Shown: in pieces, positions 12,201 through 24,630 of the stretch
How the letters are laid out: each line of letters begins with the position of its first letter
Numbering within the stretch: position 1 is the first letter of the stretch
Assembly: GCA_013399115.1 (NCBI GenBank)
Contig: VXAA01004383.1
Coordinates: 62,001 to 126,000 of the forward strand
Length of the DNA: 64,000 bases
Source of the DNA: Anseranas semipalmata
Lineage: Eukaryota > Chordata > Aves > Anseriformes > Anseranatidae
Direction of reading: 5' to 3'
Position numbers and translations under genes: made by a program
Notes under the pieces: model-generated
The model's database searches: none
Told to the model about the DNA's origin: nothing
The model's input: only the letters and a program-made list of their open reading frames with translations

Positions 12201-15200
12201 GACCGCCCTGCCATGCTTGGCTTAGCAGAACCATTGCTGGACCTATCCAGTGCTTAATGGTCTCTTTAACAGCAATGCTTCCTGATTCAGATTACGTGGA
12301 TGGATGGGTATTACAATGGATACCAGGCTGTTGGTCTTGGTTTGCTCTAAGATGATCAAAAATTAGCTATCCTGTCAAATGTTAGCGATCCCAAACCAAA
12401 ACATTCCCTCAGCTTGAGTCACAGAGTGCATTTCAGCTGGGTGGAGGACTGTGTCTGTTCCTCAGTGTTAGGATTGTTACGAGAAGTACCGAGACTTCAC
12501 TGAGAAGCTGGCAAGCTGGAAATAGACAGGAGGGAAACGTGGCCCTGAGCGGGGGGAAGGCGAGGAGAGATATCGTGTTCGTGTGGAGCATTTGGTATTT
12601 GGAACTCGGTAGCATTTGCGGAGTAAACCTATCTCTGTGGTTCAACATGGCATGTGAAGTGCTGCTTTGCCAGCACCCCCAGGGATGCACGTCCTGTTCC
12701 CTGGTTCAGTGGGGCTTGATGGAGCTGCTGCTCCTTGTCTGCAGACTGCTTGGCACCACCACCTGTGATGTGTCTACTGAGTCAGGACAGGCTCATAGGC
12801 CCCATGACTCCTGCAGAGCTACTTTAAAACTGGTTAAGCATCATCCGACAGAGACACAGACGTGCCGGAGCTCTCATACAAAGCACGTCTTAGGTGTTGA
12901 AGTGGGATCTGGCTCGACAGGATGACTTATCCTGCGTGCTGTGTGTTGGTCGTGCAAGCGTGGCCTTAGGGCATGCAATGCAGCTTGGCGTGGGTTGGCA
13001 GCGGAGGCAGCTTGGGTGCCACCCTCACCTCTCCCGGCACAGAGCACCCTGTCACTGCGTGCACAGCAGCTCCTCAGCATCACCCAAGGGTGCAAATGTG
13101 CTGCTGGGCTCTGCCAGCTGCATGTTAAATAACAAAACATAGACCTATGGAGGGGTTATTTGCTGCGTCAGAGTGGGCATCTGCTTGGCATGTGTACATT
13201 GTTCACTTCATCCACTGGGCTGGAGGACGTGCAGGGATTGAGAAAGGTGTCCCCAGTGTGGGGTGCAAGGTGGGAAATGAGCAGGAGGTGGAGGGAGCCC
13301 TTTTGGCAGGAGCTCCCTGCAGACCAGGCAAATGGTGGGGGACCCTTGCTTCTTTGGATTAGCTCTGCATTTCGGCACCAGTTTTTACATCTTGTTCACT
13401 GAATCTGGGTGAAGGAGGCGTTTTGGCTATTTTATACCAGATTTGCAAGAGTCTACAAATCCTGTCAGGGAAAAAGAAGTTACTGTCCCTGTTTTGACAA
13501 AAAGCACAAAATTTGTTCCACACAAAATCTTCTGTCATGAATAATATTGCTGCTAACTCCAGATGTGCAATTAGATGGTGCTTGAACTCCTTACCTCGCC
13601 AACTGTTTTAACCAAGAAGGCATTTTTTCGCCTTATTTTATTAATCCATGTAATGCAAGGAACAGGACATACACATCGTTCTGTAACATCATGCTGTTAT
13701 GTTGTTTGCATAGTGATAGCTGTGACTCATGCTCTAGACCAGTGTGGCAGGTATTATGTGCGAATATGTGGCCACCTCTGTCCCGATAGGGCTGCTGAGA
13801 AGGTGGGTCTGCATCAATATCTAATGAGAGAGGTGGCTAAAGACAGATCCTGTTTTGGAAACCTTGTTCTTCCCAAATGATCTTCAGCATTGCTGACTTA
13901 CATTCCATCTTCTCATTATGGCTAAAAATGAGGACTAAGTATTTCTCTTTTTAAAACAGTCATGCAGCGTCATTACCCTACAATGACTCCCACACTTTTA
14001 CAGAAAGAGACTTTGTTTTAGCTGGGGGAAAAATGTTTGCAACATTTTTGGATGAGAGTTGAAGTAGAACTGTAAGTAAGGTATTATTTTCCTTAATGAA
14101 CACAATGATGGCAGTGCTGCTGCCACTTTTAAATGTATGATGGCCTCTGAGGTCTTGCAAGCCCTTACAGAGAGGGACCCAAGAAATGAGCTGTACTAAA
14201 TTGTGCCCTTTGTTGGGACCTGCCCCATGTCTCCTGCCTCACCAGACAAAAAGTGTCAGGCTCATGAGTAATTTGTAGAAACTCAGCAGTGTCTGGCCTG
14301 AGTCTGAAAAGCCGTTTTCTCTTTATTGCAAGAAGAGCAAGTTCCTATCACACACTGAAAGCTTCACATCTGTCTCAGGGCTGGAAAAGCCAGGCTTGTA
14401 CTTTATTTCTGCAATACCTATCCTCTGGTGCAAAGCTTCAGTGACAAATGTCATCACTCTGGGGTTTTATGAGCAAGAAAGACATGAACTAAGAGAGGGC
14501 TGTCTTATACCAGTTTCAAAGGAGAGAGATGCACAAGGAGCCCTGGCGTAGTTCAGATGCTGTAGGGATGTGGTGGGCATCTGTGGCTGCAGACGTCAGA
14601 GCTCCTTATCTCCTTGTCACCTGAGGCCAAGCTTTCCCTAAGCAGCTCAGCCGTTATTCCCAAAGGGGCAGGAAATTGTTCCTTGTGCTTAAATCTTATG
14701 TTCGGGTCAGCGCTGCTTGTATAGATGCAATTCAGAAATGAAATGCACATACTGACTGCCATTACAAGCGTTCTGTATGAATATCTGTCTCATCTCGGGT
14801 TTTCCTAGCATCTTAAGAGCAGAATTTGGGGTCCGTATCAGTGGCATGCATCTTGCCTCAGTTTTTCTCCTGGTATCACTGTGTGACTCTCCTCAGAGAA
14901 CTCTGCATGATCCTGAACGCTGAAATGTTCCCCCCAGCAAACCCTCTTAAAGGATTACTTTGACTTGTGATTAAAAGTGGCAGGGAATACTTTGCAGATC
15001 TGAGACTCTCCACAAAGCTGTGCAATTTGCTTTCTGGGCTTTTTTTGGCCTTTTATGTAGTTATTTATGTTTGAAAGCTGACAGAGTGCCTACCAGGCTT
15101 GGGAGGGCAGGTGTGTTTTGTTTGGTTCACGGCTCAGTGTTTAGCCTGGGAGAGGGTGGGGTGGGAAATGGTGTACTGCGGTGTAGGAGAAGCTTTCCTT

Positions 15201-17279
15201 TTGACTCTCATTGGTACAAACTCTTATGCCGCATCCCCTGCTAGAGGGGCTGTGTATTTGCCAGGGGAAGCTCTGCAGAAGGAGGCAAGGTCTCTGGAGG
15301 GCATCAGCAGGTGCAAAGAGCAGCTGAAAATGAGCATCAAGCTCTCAGGGAGCTGAGGCTGCGGGAGGTGGAGCTGCCTGCTGGACTTGCCCATGTGAGT
15401 GGTGCCTGCCAAAACCCAATCCAGCTTGAGATCCACTCCACAGCGTTCCTGCTCCTCCGCATGAGCTGTGGTAAAGGTTGTAGAGTCCATCTTTTACCCC
15501 AGAATAGCATGAGGGAAGTTGTTCCATCTCTTGGTGAGACTTGACACTAGCACCGTAGCCTATTACTCTGTGGCTGGGGGTTGGAATATTGGCTCTCGGC
15601 TTTGTACTTGAGATTCCTGCTGGAGCAGCTTCTTTGCTCTGGGTGAGAACTAAGCTGTGTTCCGTGATACGCTGAGGGAGGTTTACAGGGTTGAAATTTC
15701 TGTCACCAAGTCATAAGGAAAGACTTAACCGCTGAAGGATGCTGAACGTTGCGGTTTGGGCAGTCACAGAGTGTGCGCCCTTTCCTGTGGCATGTGCTTT
15801 ACGGAGGAAGTCTTATGAGCCTAATCCACCTGCACCAGCCCGGGGTCACACAAATCCCTGCCTACCTGCAGGTGACCATGAGGCTTTTTCTTCTGCTTCA
15901 AGCCTCCTTGAAGCATGGCGAGCATTTTCAAAATCAAGATAATGTCTCCACTCAGAAGAGATGGAGACCAGAGAACACCTCCCATAGTAAATGGCCCAGT
16001 AACCATTAATGGTTGTAGAGGCAAAACCTGAACCTTACCAACATCCTTTGCTAAAGATAAGCAGGCTCTGTTACCAATTTATAGGGAAAGTGAGTAAAGA
16101 AATCCCTGAATGATTGTCCCCCTGACCTCAATATATCTTCTGGGAAGAACTTTCTAAAGACTGAGAACTAAGGCTGCAGAAAGGGAGACATTAACCAGGC
16201 CCGGTGATTTATTTGTCTTTCAGGAGACAACATTGCTGCTTCAATTTTTTCTTTCCACTACAGAAGTTCTTCTTTATTTCAATAGGATTATTAAGCATTG
16301 ACATTTAAGCAGACCCAATCAATATTACATTTCCAATTCAGGATAAAGAAAACACACAGTAGAATGAAAGTGAGTGAGCTGGTGATGCCATACTGTTCCC
16401 GTGTCATAGCTAGGGAGCATTGCGGTGCGGGAAGAGCTGCCGAGTGTCACTGCCTGCCACTCAGTGCTGGGGGAAGTTTCAGGGAGAGCTGGGGGTTCGG
16501 TACAGCTGCAGCACATATTCACTCGAAGAATTTGGGGCACTTGATGGGAAGACAAGGAAGAAATGTTTCCCGTCAGGATTAATGGAGAGAGACTGGCTTC
16601 ATTTGCTACAGCTCATTATGGAAAATTAGCAATGACAAATCACGTATGGCTGTGAGAGGCAGGGTGCTCTTTTCACCTTTTCCTTCTCATTTAATGAAAA
16701 TAAGCGGCAATAGATTGATCACGTGCCAGCACCCTGAGCCAAGATAGGCAGTGCCTGGTGGGTACAGTGCTGGTTGGGTTTCTTTGGGTTTTCTTCCTTT
16801 GCAGAGGGAGTTGTGCAGTGCTGCAAACAGTACAGTTGGGGCTGTCTCTCTGAACCGCTCCCGAGGGGAAGCTGGGGAGTCCCTGGAGGATGAGGCTCTG
16901 AGGAGGCCGATTTTGTGAACGCGTCACCAAGTGCCTCTCCCAGGCGTGAGAGGACTCCTTTGCAAAAGCAGGGTGCGAAAGAGCCAGATACTGCAGTGCC
17001 TGGCCCTCAGTTTGAGCAGAGCTCTGGGTCAGGGTCTCCCCTGGTGAATGATGGACTTTCTACGATGCTGCTGAATGATGGTGGTGGTGGATGTTGTCTA
17101 CATATTGCTCTTTTGAAAATACACAGTGCAAGGACAAGCTCCAGAGAGAAAAGAGAGGTGGGAGGAATAAGGGCAGCGTTTTTGCCCTCTCTCCACCCTA
17201 CCAACAGTTACCACATGCTTTTTTTCCCCAAAACTTTTTCTTACTTAGCTTCGTTTCTACAAATCATTGCTTCTCAGCC
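9216..17279. other. Intergenic DNA, no gene recognised
   Basis: Scattered short frames occur on both strands without homology. The only clear repeat is a (GT)n/poly-T run near 11525-11561. The 11409-11885 minus frame gets a lysine run from the poly-T and CA-type residues from the (GT)n, so it is not a credible gene. Frames around 15020-15544 and 16298-16629 overlap one another and show no domain I recognise. Confidence 0.5.
11525..11561. repeat. (GT)n followed by poly-T (21 T)
   Basis: A short GT dinucleotide run (11525-11539) is immediately followed by 21 T. It is a simple repeat and a likely length-variable site. Confidence 0.95.
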
Positions 17280-17620
17280 ATGGAGATGTCTGTCAGTGGT
17301 GGGCAGTCCCTTCTCACCCTCCAGATCAGTGGCCCAGGTCACAGATCGGGTGCGGATGGCGCGTCTGTAACGCTGAGCAGCGAGTCCCGGCCAGGTGCCA
17401 CCCTTGGGGAGTGACAACGTCACTTCTCGGAGGCACAGCCCCGCCTCACAGCCCCAAGGCCACGCTTTGTGCTAGGCGGGCTGCAGCCCCATTGCCCCGC
17501 GCTCTAATGAGCCCGAGCTGCCAGCTGGGTCCACCTCCGCTGCTGGAGAGAAAGGCGGCCTTCCCCAGTGTCCCGGCAAAATTTTGTAATAGCTTCAGTG
17601 TTGGTATCGCAGGAGAGATG
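17280..17620. promoter_or_regulatory. CpG-rich patch, possible CpG island or enhancer
   Basis: CpG dinucleotides are visibly dense from about 17340 to 17575 (GATCGGGTGCGG, GGCGCGTC, CCCGCGCTC, GAGCCCGAG and others) in a background with few. Three overlapping plus-strand frames cross it (16915-17370, 17091-17414, 17267-17683) without recognisable homology. I did not compute observed/expected CpG. Confidence 0.3.
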
Positions 17621-17976
17621 GATGATAAGCCCTTCCTTAGCTTTCGGTTCGCTTACTTGTATTCACTTGCCCTTTTGAGCTAAGGTCAAAATCAGAGAGC
17701 GGGTAAATAGAGCTTCCAGCTTGCAGCCACCCAGCTGCCTCGTCCTCCGGCTCCACCTCTGCAGGTGAACAGCCTGTCAAAGCAGCTCTGCTTTCTGTGT
17801 TTTGTTTTTCTGATTTTCTTTAAAAGCCATTAAGGACAATGCCTGTGTTTAAGGCAGAGCATTGTGGCCCTTCCTCGGTGGTGTACATGTAATGCAGGCT
17901 GGAAGAACCTGAGTTGTGGTTTCTGAATCAAGTGTGCTACATCTAGGATGTAGGACTTGTTTTCACACTTCCTGGG

Positions 17977-18002
17977 GAAAAATAAAATAAAAATAAAAAA
18001 AA
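17977..18002. repeat. A-rich (AAAAT)n run
   Basis: AAAATAAAATAAAAATAAAA-type simple repeat. Confidence 0.9.
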
Positions 18003-19153
18003 GCCAGGCTTGCTTTAACTTCCAGTGACAGAGTTTCTTGCTCCAATGGTCAATTAGTCTTCCTGCTAGAAATGTCTTGTTTTTTCATTGCAGAGGATTC
18101 TGCTAGATGAAATAGCCAGTAGGAACTGGAAAGCCTTCCCCATGTGAATACTAAAGAATATGAGCAGGTCACCTCTTGATCTTTAGCTGGCTGTTCTTCA
18201 TAGTGAGCTTTTTTGGTCTTTTGTTGTAAGGAAGTTTGCCTAACCTCCAACCAGTCTTGCACCTCTTTTCATGAAACTGCCCCTGCTTTTACTTTGTGGG
18301 GACAGCAGGAGTGGCAGTGCTCGCAAAGTCCTGTCAGCGCCCTGTGCTGGTGGCAATGCCATGTTCCGGCTCTTCAGTGTTGTCCACCTAAGTGGGGGAA
18401 TAGCCTGGGCAACCATTTAGCTGCTGCTCCAGGAGCTCATGGTGCTGAAAGCTCCTGCGGGGTAGGAGAGTAAAGAAGCACGCTGTGGTCCGCACACGCG
18501 GAGCTGTGCCTGCTCCGGAGTCCTGCACTGGGAAGCCTGGGAGCGGGCACAAAGCTCTAGGGTTTGGGAGTGAGCTGATACACTCAAAATTTTGTGCCTA
18601 CTTGGCAAGGCAACCCAGAGGGGCGTCCTTTGTCATTTCACAGTCTCATTGTTGGAAAAGTAATAAATCTGACATTGTTTTCTTCCCTTTGTAAATTGGG
18701 TTGTCATTGTGGAAAGGTCTTTTAATTTTCCATTTCTACAGTGAGATCTATCATGTGTCTCCTAGCTGCAACCCTGCTTATTTTCCTATTATCTCTCTTT
18801 TTCCACTTAGTATTCCTGTATTGCTGCTTATTATTATAAACTATTTGTTCAACTTTGCAGGCTATTATAAGAACAAATAGCCTAGTGATGTATTGATTTT
18901 ACCTGTGTCTTTGACAATGCCCCAACACCCCCTTCGCTAAGATACTGTTCTTCCAGACCAGAAACCAAGGAGAGAGGGACTGAATGCCATGCATGCTAAG
19001 AAGACAGACATTTCTTTACTCACCCAACCCCAGATGCTCTTTTCCCAGGCCTCATATTCAAAACTTCATTAGAAATTTGAGAGAAATGCTTTACTGTGGC
19101 TGCTGGCTTGGCAGCTTTTCAGGTTCAGAAAGAACCTCCTGCATTCAAAGGCC

Positions 19154-19187
19154 CTTTTTTCTTTCTTTTTTTTTCTTTCTTTTTTTA
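19154..19187. repeat. (CTTT)n / poly-T low-complexity run
   Basis: Runs of T interrupted by single C, partly in CTTT register. Confidence 0.9.
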
Positions 19188-20284
19188 ATATCTCTCCAGA
19201 AACTTGTATTATCCTCCTTAGCAGTGCAGGAAAATATCCACATGTGCATAATATTTTAGAGCTTCTTTGTAGCATATGTTAATCTCTGAGACTAAAAAAT
19301 CTCTTGGTCCCAGTCTCATTTTCTAATAGGACAGTAAGCTAAGAGGATACATGAGGATTATTCTAATCTCACCCTGGAGCTCCCTCCAGCGCTACTGCCT
19401 ATCTGGGAGCCATTATTTAACTGCCTTCTCCAGCGCTCTAGAAAAGATGTGCTTATCTTGATTTAACAAGTAATGATAGGAAAAGCAAAAGACTGAGATG
19501 TCAAGCTTTAGAAAAAACGGATTAGCTAATTGAGTGAGAAAAATATCAGGCTAGTGCTAAACACCCCTTCTTTCTGCCCTTGGGTACGTTTGTGCGTGGG
19601 GGGGGGTGTTAAACACAGCCCCTCCTCCTCCAAGGCAAATGCAGCGGTGTGCCTGAGCTGAGCTGCTCTCTTCTTGCAGCTCAGCGCTGTGGCAGAGGGC
19701 TCTGTGCACAAAGCCTCTATGCCCCTTCATGTACTCCTCAAACCTCCTGAGGGCTGGGATCTCAGATTGGGAGTGCCAGGCAGAAAAGGGGCTTATTTCT
19801 GGTCTGATGCATGTTTGCAGGTGGGGGGAGACCAGTGTCTACCTGGAGGCGACAGCACCCTAGCAAGTATGTGTCAAACTGATCCTCGGGGCACTACAGC
19901 CACTCTACTACCTCTCGTCATTCCATCATGGCAATGAAGGTCTGTGGGAGAGTGATGTTCACCTCAGATAGTGTTGTAGCCAATGTACAGACATGCTTCC
20001 CTCAAGCCTCCCCTCAACCCTTCTCCACAGGTGAGTGAAGAGCTTTCCTCCCTTGGGTGAGGGAGGCGGGCAGGCTGAGCCAAGCCAGGCCTCAAGCACA
20101 GGTTTTACCTGTCTGTATAGCTCACTGGATGATATTTCCTGCCTTTTCACATTGAAAATAAGCTTCCTTTTGCTGTGATACTCTAGTTTTGAATGTGTTT
20201 TTAGACTGTTTCCAGAAGGCATCACAGAATTTCCCAAGCAGAGGAATCACTGCTGTCAACAGCTTAGTAATAGTCAAGCACATG

Positions 20285-20330
20285 TTTTCTCCTTTCCTCT
20301 CCTCCCTCTCCACCCTGCCCCCCTCTCCCC
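20285..20330 (-). promoter_or_regulatory. G/A-rich tract downstream of the candidate poly(A) site
   Basis: The plus strand is almost pure pyrimidine. On the minus strand it reads as runs of G and A, including GGGGAGAGGGGGGCAGGG. G-rich pause/MAZ-type elements just past poly(A) sites are known to aid 3' processing and termination. The role here is inferred from position. The tract could equally be a simple low-complexity stretch. Confidence 0.3.
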
Positions 20331-20389
20331 AGAATGAAATCTGTAAAAGCTTGTGCACTGTACGGAATCCAAACAGACATTTGGTTAGT

Positions 20390-22917
20390 TAAAAACATAT
20401 TTCTCTTTATTTGAAAGTTTTCTATCCACAGATAAAAGGCAGCTGATATGTTGCATAGTATACCTTCTATTTTTTTAGTATGCTTATTATTCAGTATATC
20501 TGAGAAGGAATGATTACAACAAAGAGTGAAGTTAATGGAATAATAAATTAAAGTAGTAGTAGTCCACATTATGTATAAATGTTAACACATACAAATATGA
20601 TATGAATGATTGATTCAGTTTCCCTCTTCCTCAAGAGTTCAGTGTCTCGTTAGAGTGGTTGCATAAGCCAAGTTTTTATTAAAATGCAGCAGCATCTGAA
20701 GCTGCAAAACACAAAAGCCACACAGGTTTGTTAAGCAAAGGGGAATGTCGTCAAGAAATCATGCTAATGAGAATGAGAGTGCTTCTCTTCCAACCATATG
20801 AGGGTTACTGTCCCTGTTGTTGCTGCTGCAAGGACGAAGGCTTCACACTTCAGCTGTGGCTGATCTTGGCTCTAAGGCACTTGCAGTCAAAGGAGAAAAC
20901 TCCACGCACCCCTGAGCGTGTGTGAGACAAGAGTTGTCCAGCCTCAGTGTGCTCTTTATCTCTGGGCTGTCCTTGCAGCAGGCTTGTAGTCCTGTAAGTG
21001 CTCGTTGCTGGAAATTTATGGTGTTAATGCACAGGCAGCTTCTCCTGGTCTTTAGGATACCGCTGTAAGAGAGCTCTCTTTTGTCAGTGTGCGTTCTTTG
21101 TGTTTACCTGAACTCATGCAGGTTCCCATGAGTATTTCTGGCTGACCGCTGTCCCCAGGCAGCCAGGCAACACGTGCCCAGCCAGGGTTTCCCAAGTGGG
21201 ACAGTCCTTTCATGGGCTGAATGTCAGCAAACTGCAGGCTGCCACCTGCACTTGTTGGTTTCAGAAAGTGCCAAATCTACCAGGGGAGGTAGGTATCAAA
21301 CGGGGACAGTCCAGCAAAGCTGGAGAAACAGACTGGCAGAGCAGCAAGAGAGCTCCATCTGAGACTGGGGATGGGAACAGAGTGCTGGAGTCCCCGCAAG
21401 GTAAAGATCCAAGAGTCTTCACCACAACACAGATGCTGATCCATATATTATACAATGGTAAAAGTAAACCGTGTTCTGAATTATAGGGTTGTAATTCCAT
21501 CCCAAGGATCTGATGACTACAGAAACCACCTGAGCTCTGCTGCCCTGTTTGACAACTGTATACTCCTGGATGCAATTACAACCCTGTTGTACGTGTCAGC
21601 TGCCTGGCACTTTTTTTTTTTTTTTCCTCCCTATGTACTTAACACTGAGGTAGAAGTTTCAACTAGTATTAAAACATACAAAAGAAAATGAACACAATCT
21701 TAGCGGGGCAGTAGTCCAATGACTTTCAAAATTTGCAAAAACCTTCATACAGTGGCTATAAAATGGGTAACTGAAGTAGCAGAAACAAAGTGATTCTAAA
21801 AATGTCATACAAATAGTATTAAAAAGTACAGTAATGAGTTGCAAGACACTTGCTTGACCTACTGGCTTAAAAAAAAATGAACCAGAGATATTTTGTTTTT
21901 AAATTCTCCCTCTGCAACAAATGGCAGAAGCAGAACTTTGTGATATCAGATACATTCTGGTATCCAAGTAAGAGTACACTATGAATTCCTAAAAGTATTA
22001 ACTGTTTTGAACAATGATCTAAATATAGGCCATTTGTATTAGTTGGCTTCAATAGAACATTGCTGTTCCTTCCTATTAAAAATACATGTTTAAGTATGTG
22101 TATATACACACATGTCTATTGCAAAAGGAATCCGCATTCCTTCTGAAGTTTGTAAGGAAGATCAAAATAATATAACAGTAATAATAAACTTTACAAGGAG
22201 ACTTAAATGACTTACTGTTCATACAACACTTAAATACAACGAGCACAAATCACGAACATAGTATTTTTCTGTTTGTGCTTTACAACCCCCGTAATACTAA
22301 AACAAGTTTATAAATGAAAACAGTTAAACTACTACTGTATGGGCTGCTGTTAGTTACCTCTACTGTACTCAATACCACTGAGTAAATGAGCTCCAAATTT
22401 CAGTTAACTTGATTAGCTTAAATTTTATCCTATTGATTTAATTATTGGCAGGAATGTGCAAATACATTCAGTGTAAGAGAGCTGTTAAAGCCAAAGGAAA
22501 ATTCTTACATTCTTACAGCTATTTTTCAAGAAATACTAGATGTTCCAGCTTTAACGCTACATTTTTAAATCAGGGAAAAAAATCCATGAGTAAGGAAGAC
22601 AGATACTGTTTACGAGTCTTCAAGGAGAACTGACATTAAAGGCAACTTTGCAGACTCACTTGAAATGTATCAATTTGTAATCTACACATTTACAGGGGAT
22701 GCTCTGCTCTGAAAGCTGTTTCCCAATCTGTACCAAAACATGTGATGCTGTGCAGAATACTTCTGATGATAGACCTCCAGGCTCTGTTTCTCCATAATTG
22801 ATTTAGTTATTAGTTATGCAGGGAGAGAAGAGATCCCTGAGGCTTGGTAAAACAGTATTCAGTTACTAAAAGCCGCCCTTTGTGAATTAATGTCATCCTA
22901 CCAGCTCTTTCTGCTCA
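20390..22917 (-). other. DISC1: Probable DISC1 3' untranslated region
   Basis: This AT-rich stretch of about 2.5 kb runs downstream of the stop codon on the minus strand. It has no homology to coding sequence that I recognise. On the minus strand the canonical AATAAA hexamers seen are at 20675-20680 and 20406-20411. The second is followed by a T/G-rich stretch and then a G-rich tract. Human DISC1 also has a long 3' UTR. A T15 run on the plus strand (21611-21625) lies inside it and reads as an A-run on the transcript. The 3' end is an inference and could lie closer to the stop. Confidence 0.4.
20406..20411 (-). terminator. DISC1: Candidate poly(A) signal AATAAA (minus strand) for DISC1
   Basis: The plus strand shows TTTATT, giving AATAAAG on the minus strand. 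About 30 nt downstream is a T/G-rich segment (TGTCTGTTTGG), and about 75 nt downstream a G-rich tract begins. This arrangement suits cleavage near 20390. An alternative AATAAA is at 20675-20680. No transcript evidence is available. Confidence 0.35.
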
Positions 22918-23073
22918 TTATTCCTTCAAGTCTTGTTTTCCTGGACACCAGCTGTCACAGAGGAAGTCTCCAGCCTTTTCTTCTCCTGCCTCTCTGGCTG
23001 GCTGAAGTTGCACCAGCACGGTCTGGAGTGTCTCCTTCACCACCTGGATCTCCCTCTGCAGAGACTGTGCAAG
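22918..23073 (-). CDS. DISC1: DISC1 terminal coding exon (human exon 13) with stop codon
   Basis: The minus-strand exon has 51 codons plus TAA (22918-22920), against 48 residues in human (807-854). It begins LAQSLQREIQVVKETLQ and continues VQLQPAREAGE, closely matching human LIQSLRRELQMVKETLQ and LQLQPAKEAGE. This is the helix of the NDEL1-binding tail. Beyond AGE the sequence diverges (EKAGDFLCDSWC..., ending KDLKE-like) from human ...VHEAQA, so the extreme C terminus is lineage-variable. The acceptor is taken as TTCCTTAATAAAG|CTT, with a poor pyrimidine tract. It is preferred because it preserves phase 0 and alignment. A candidate AG 9 nt inside the exon (GCACAG|TCT) would remove L-A-Q. A shadow frame across the same stretch (22955-23158, minus) is out of register with the homology. 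Confidence 0.92.
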   Translation of the reverse strand, partial: LAQSLQREIQVVKETLQTVLVQLQPAREAGEEKAGDFLCDSWCPGKQDLKE

Positions 23074-24536
23074 CTTTATTAAGGAATAAATCTATAGGTG
23101 ATTGGCAGCCCCTTTTCTCTTTCCAAGTTATTAAATAAATTGTTGTTCTGCTGCTCACACCAGATGGCCATGGCTATCTAACTGTAGCTCCAAATTCTTC
23201 CAAATTGTTTGGATTAAATATTAATACATTTCTCTCACTTTCAAAAAAAAAATGCAGGCAAAGTTCTCAAGTAGCATTATTTAGCACTTAAAAAAAAAGG
23301 GCGGGGGGGGATACTGCTTGGACGCTGTTCTCATGGGAAGGAGGGAGATGAAGAAATTGTACCACAGAGGCAGCAGCATGAGACCCTAGCTTCCTGCTGG
23401 ACGGAGCCAGAGATGTAGATCTGGGTGGCTTAGACCCTAGGTGAAGGCAACAGGCGCGGAGTTACTGAGAGTAAGCGGACTGTGAGAGGGTGCAGCAGTG
23501 AGCAGACACCAGCAGAAGCAGGTAGGACTAGAGACACGTGGAGACGGGAGGCAGTGGCAACTGCTGAGACACGCAAGGTTTCAAGTGGTTGGTCTTCCTA
23601 GGCAGGGCAGCATGGCTTTCTGTTCTGACGACTAGTCTCTCCGGGGAATAAGCACAGCTTGTACTACCAAGAGATCATCCTTTCTGCTGATAAACTTAAT
23701 CTTATGTCAGTGAGACTATCCACCTCCGAATCCAACTGCAAGGACTGGATGTAGCTCAGTAAGACAAACAACTTTATCCTCTCTTCCCTAGCTTACACCA
23801 CATGGAAAGCAAAGCAAGTGTGAGCCAAGTCAGAGCCTGCTGGAGATACAAACCAAGTCTATGTGAACAAAACCTAAGACCCATCTTCAACCACACTGAA
23901 GCCAGTGTTCCCTCCTGTACAGACACAGCTACAGGGCAAGGACCCCAAAAGGCAAATGGGTCAAGGGAAAGAGAAGCAAGTTCATCTCTAGTAGTAAGTC
24001 ATCAATAGGCTTTCTGAGAGAACCAGAAATGTGCTTCTTCATGGGAAATGAAACAAGTTGACAAAGAAACAACTCACTTTCAAACACAATGCACAGGAAG
24101 GATAATGCACAAGGACAGGCTTTATCCTTCACAGAGCCCATCCATTATGAAATGTTGTTTTACCTGACCCCGATGTCAATGCAATGTCAAGAAAAAAAAA
24201 GACACCCTCAGGTTACGCAACTGTAAAAAGCGAACTTCTACTTTTGAAAAATTGTGACTACAGAGAACTACGGGAAAGCCACACAAAACACCACTATTTC
24301 AGGCAGTCACAGTTACGCCTTTGAAAAGCCCTTTGGCTGCTTTTGATTCTGCTATCAGCTCCTCAAAATTTCATCTTCATGAGTTTATATACATTTACTA
24401 TGATGTTTTACTTTTAATTCATTTGCCAGGAGTATTCATGCATACTTTTAATTTCTGGACAGCTCTAATATAAAGGGATTCTGTCCCTGACTACTCATAA
24501 TCAGTAACAGCAGTACACACTAAACTTCTCCTATTT

Positions 24537-24630
24537 CAGGATCTCAGAGCACTATACAAGGACAAATTAATTATGCCTTGCAGCTTCTCTGAGGTAAGAA
24601 ACACTATTATGCTCTTATAAGTGGTCCTGG
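24537..24630. repeat. Probable ancient amniote interspersed repeat (MIR/L3-type tail)
   Basis: GGATCTCAGAGCACTATACAA, a spacer with ATTAATTATGCCTTGCAG, and then GAGGTAAGAAACACTATTATG follow the order of a widespread amniote consensus (…CTCAAAGCACTTTACAA…ATTAAGCCTCACAGC…GAGGTAGGTAAGTATTATT…). The identification is by eye from memory. The exact family name cannot be settled without RepeatMasker. Confidence 0.45.

Larger units (their letters stand above)
17621..20284. other. Intergenic DNA just downstream of DISC1, no gene recognised
   Basis: Nothing is recognised beyond low-complexity runs: an A-rich AAAAT repeat near 17977-18002 and a (CTTT)n/poly-T run near 19154-19187. The short open frames have no family signature. 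Confidence 0.5.

Noticed and set aside
16500..16530. GCAGCACATATTC, resembling the start of U6 snRNA
   Set aside because: Only a few bases match. The upstream GTGCTCGCTTCGGC and the rest of U6 are absent.
22955..23158. 67-codon minus-strand frame over DISC1 exon 13
   Set aside because: It is out of register. The true frame is the one encoding QSLQREIQVVKETLQ, which matches DISC1.
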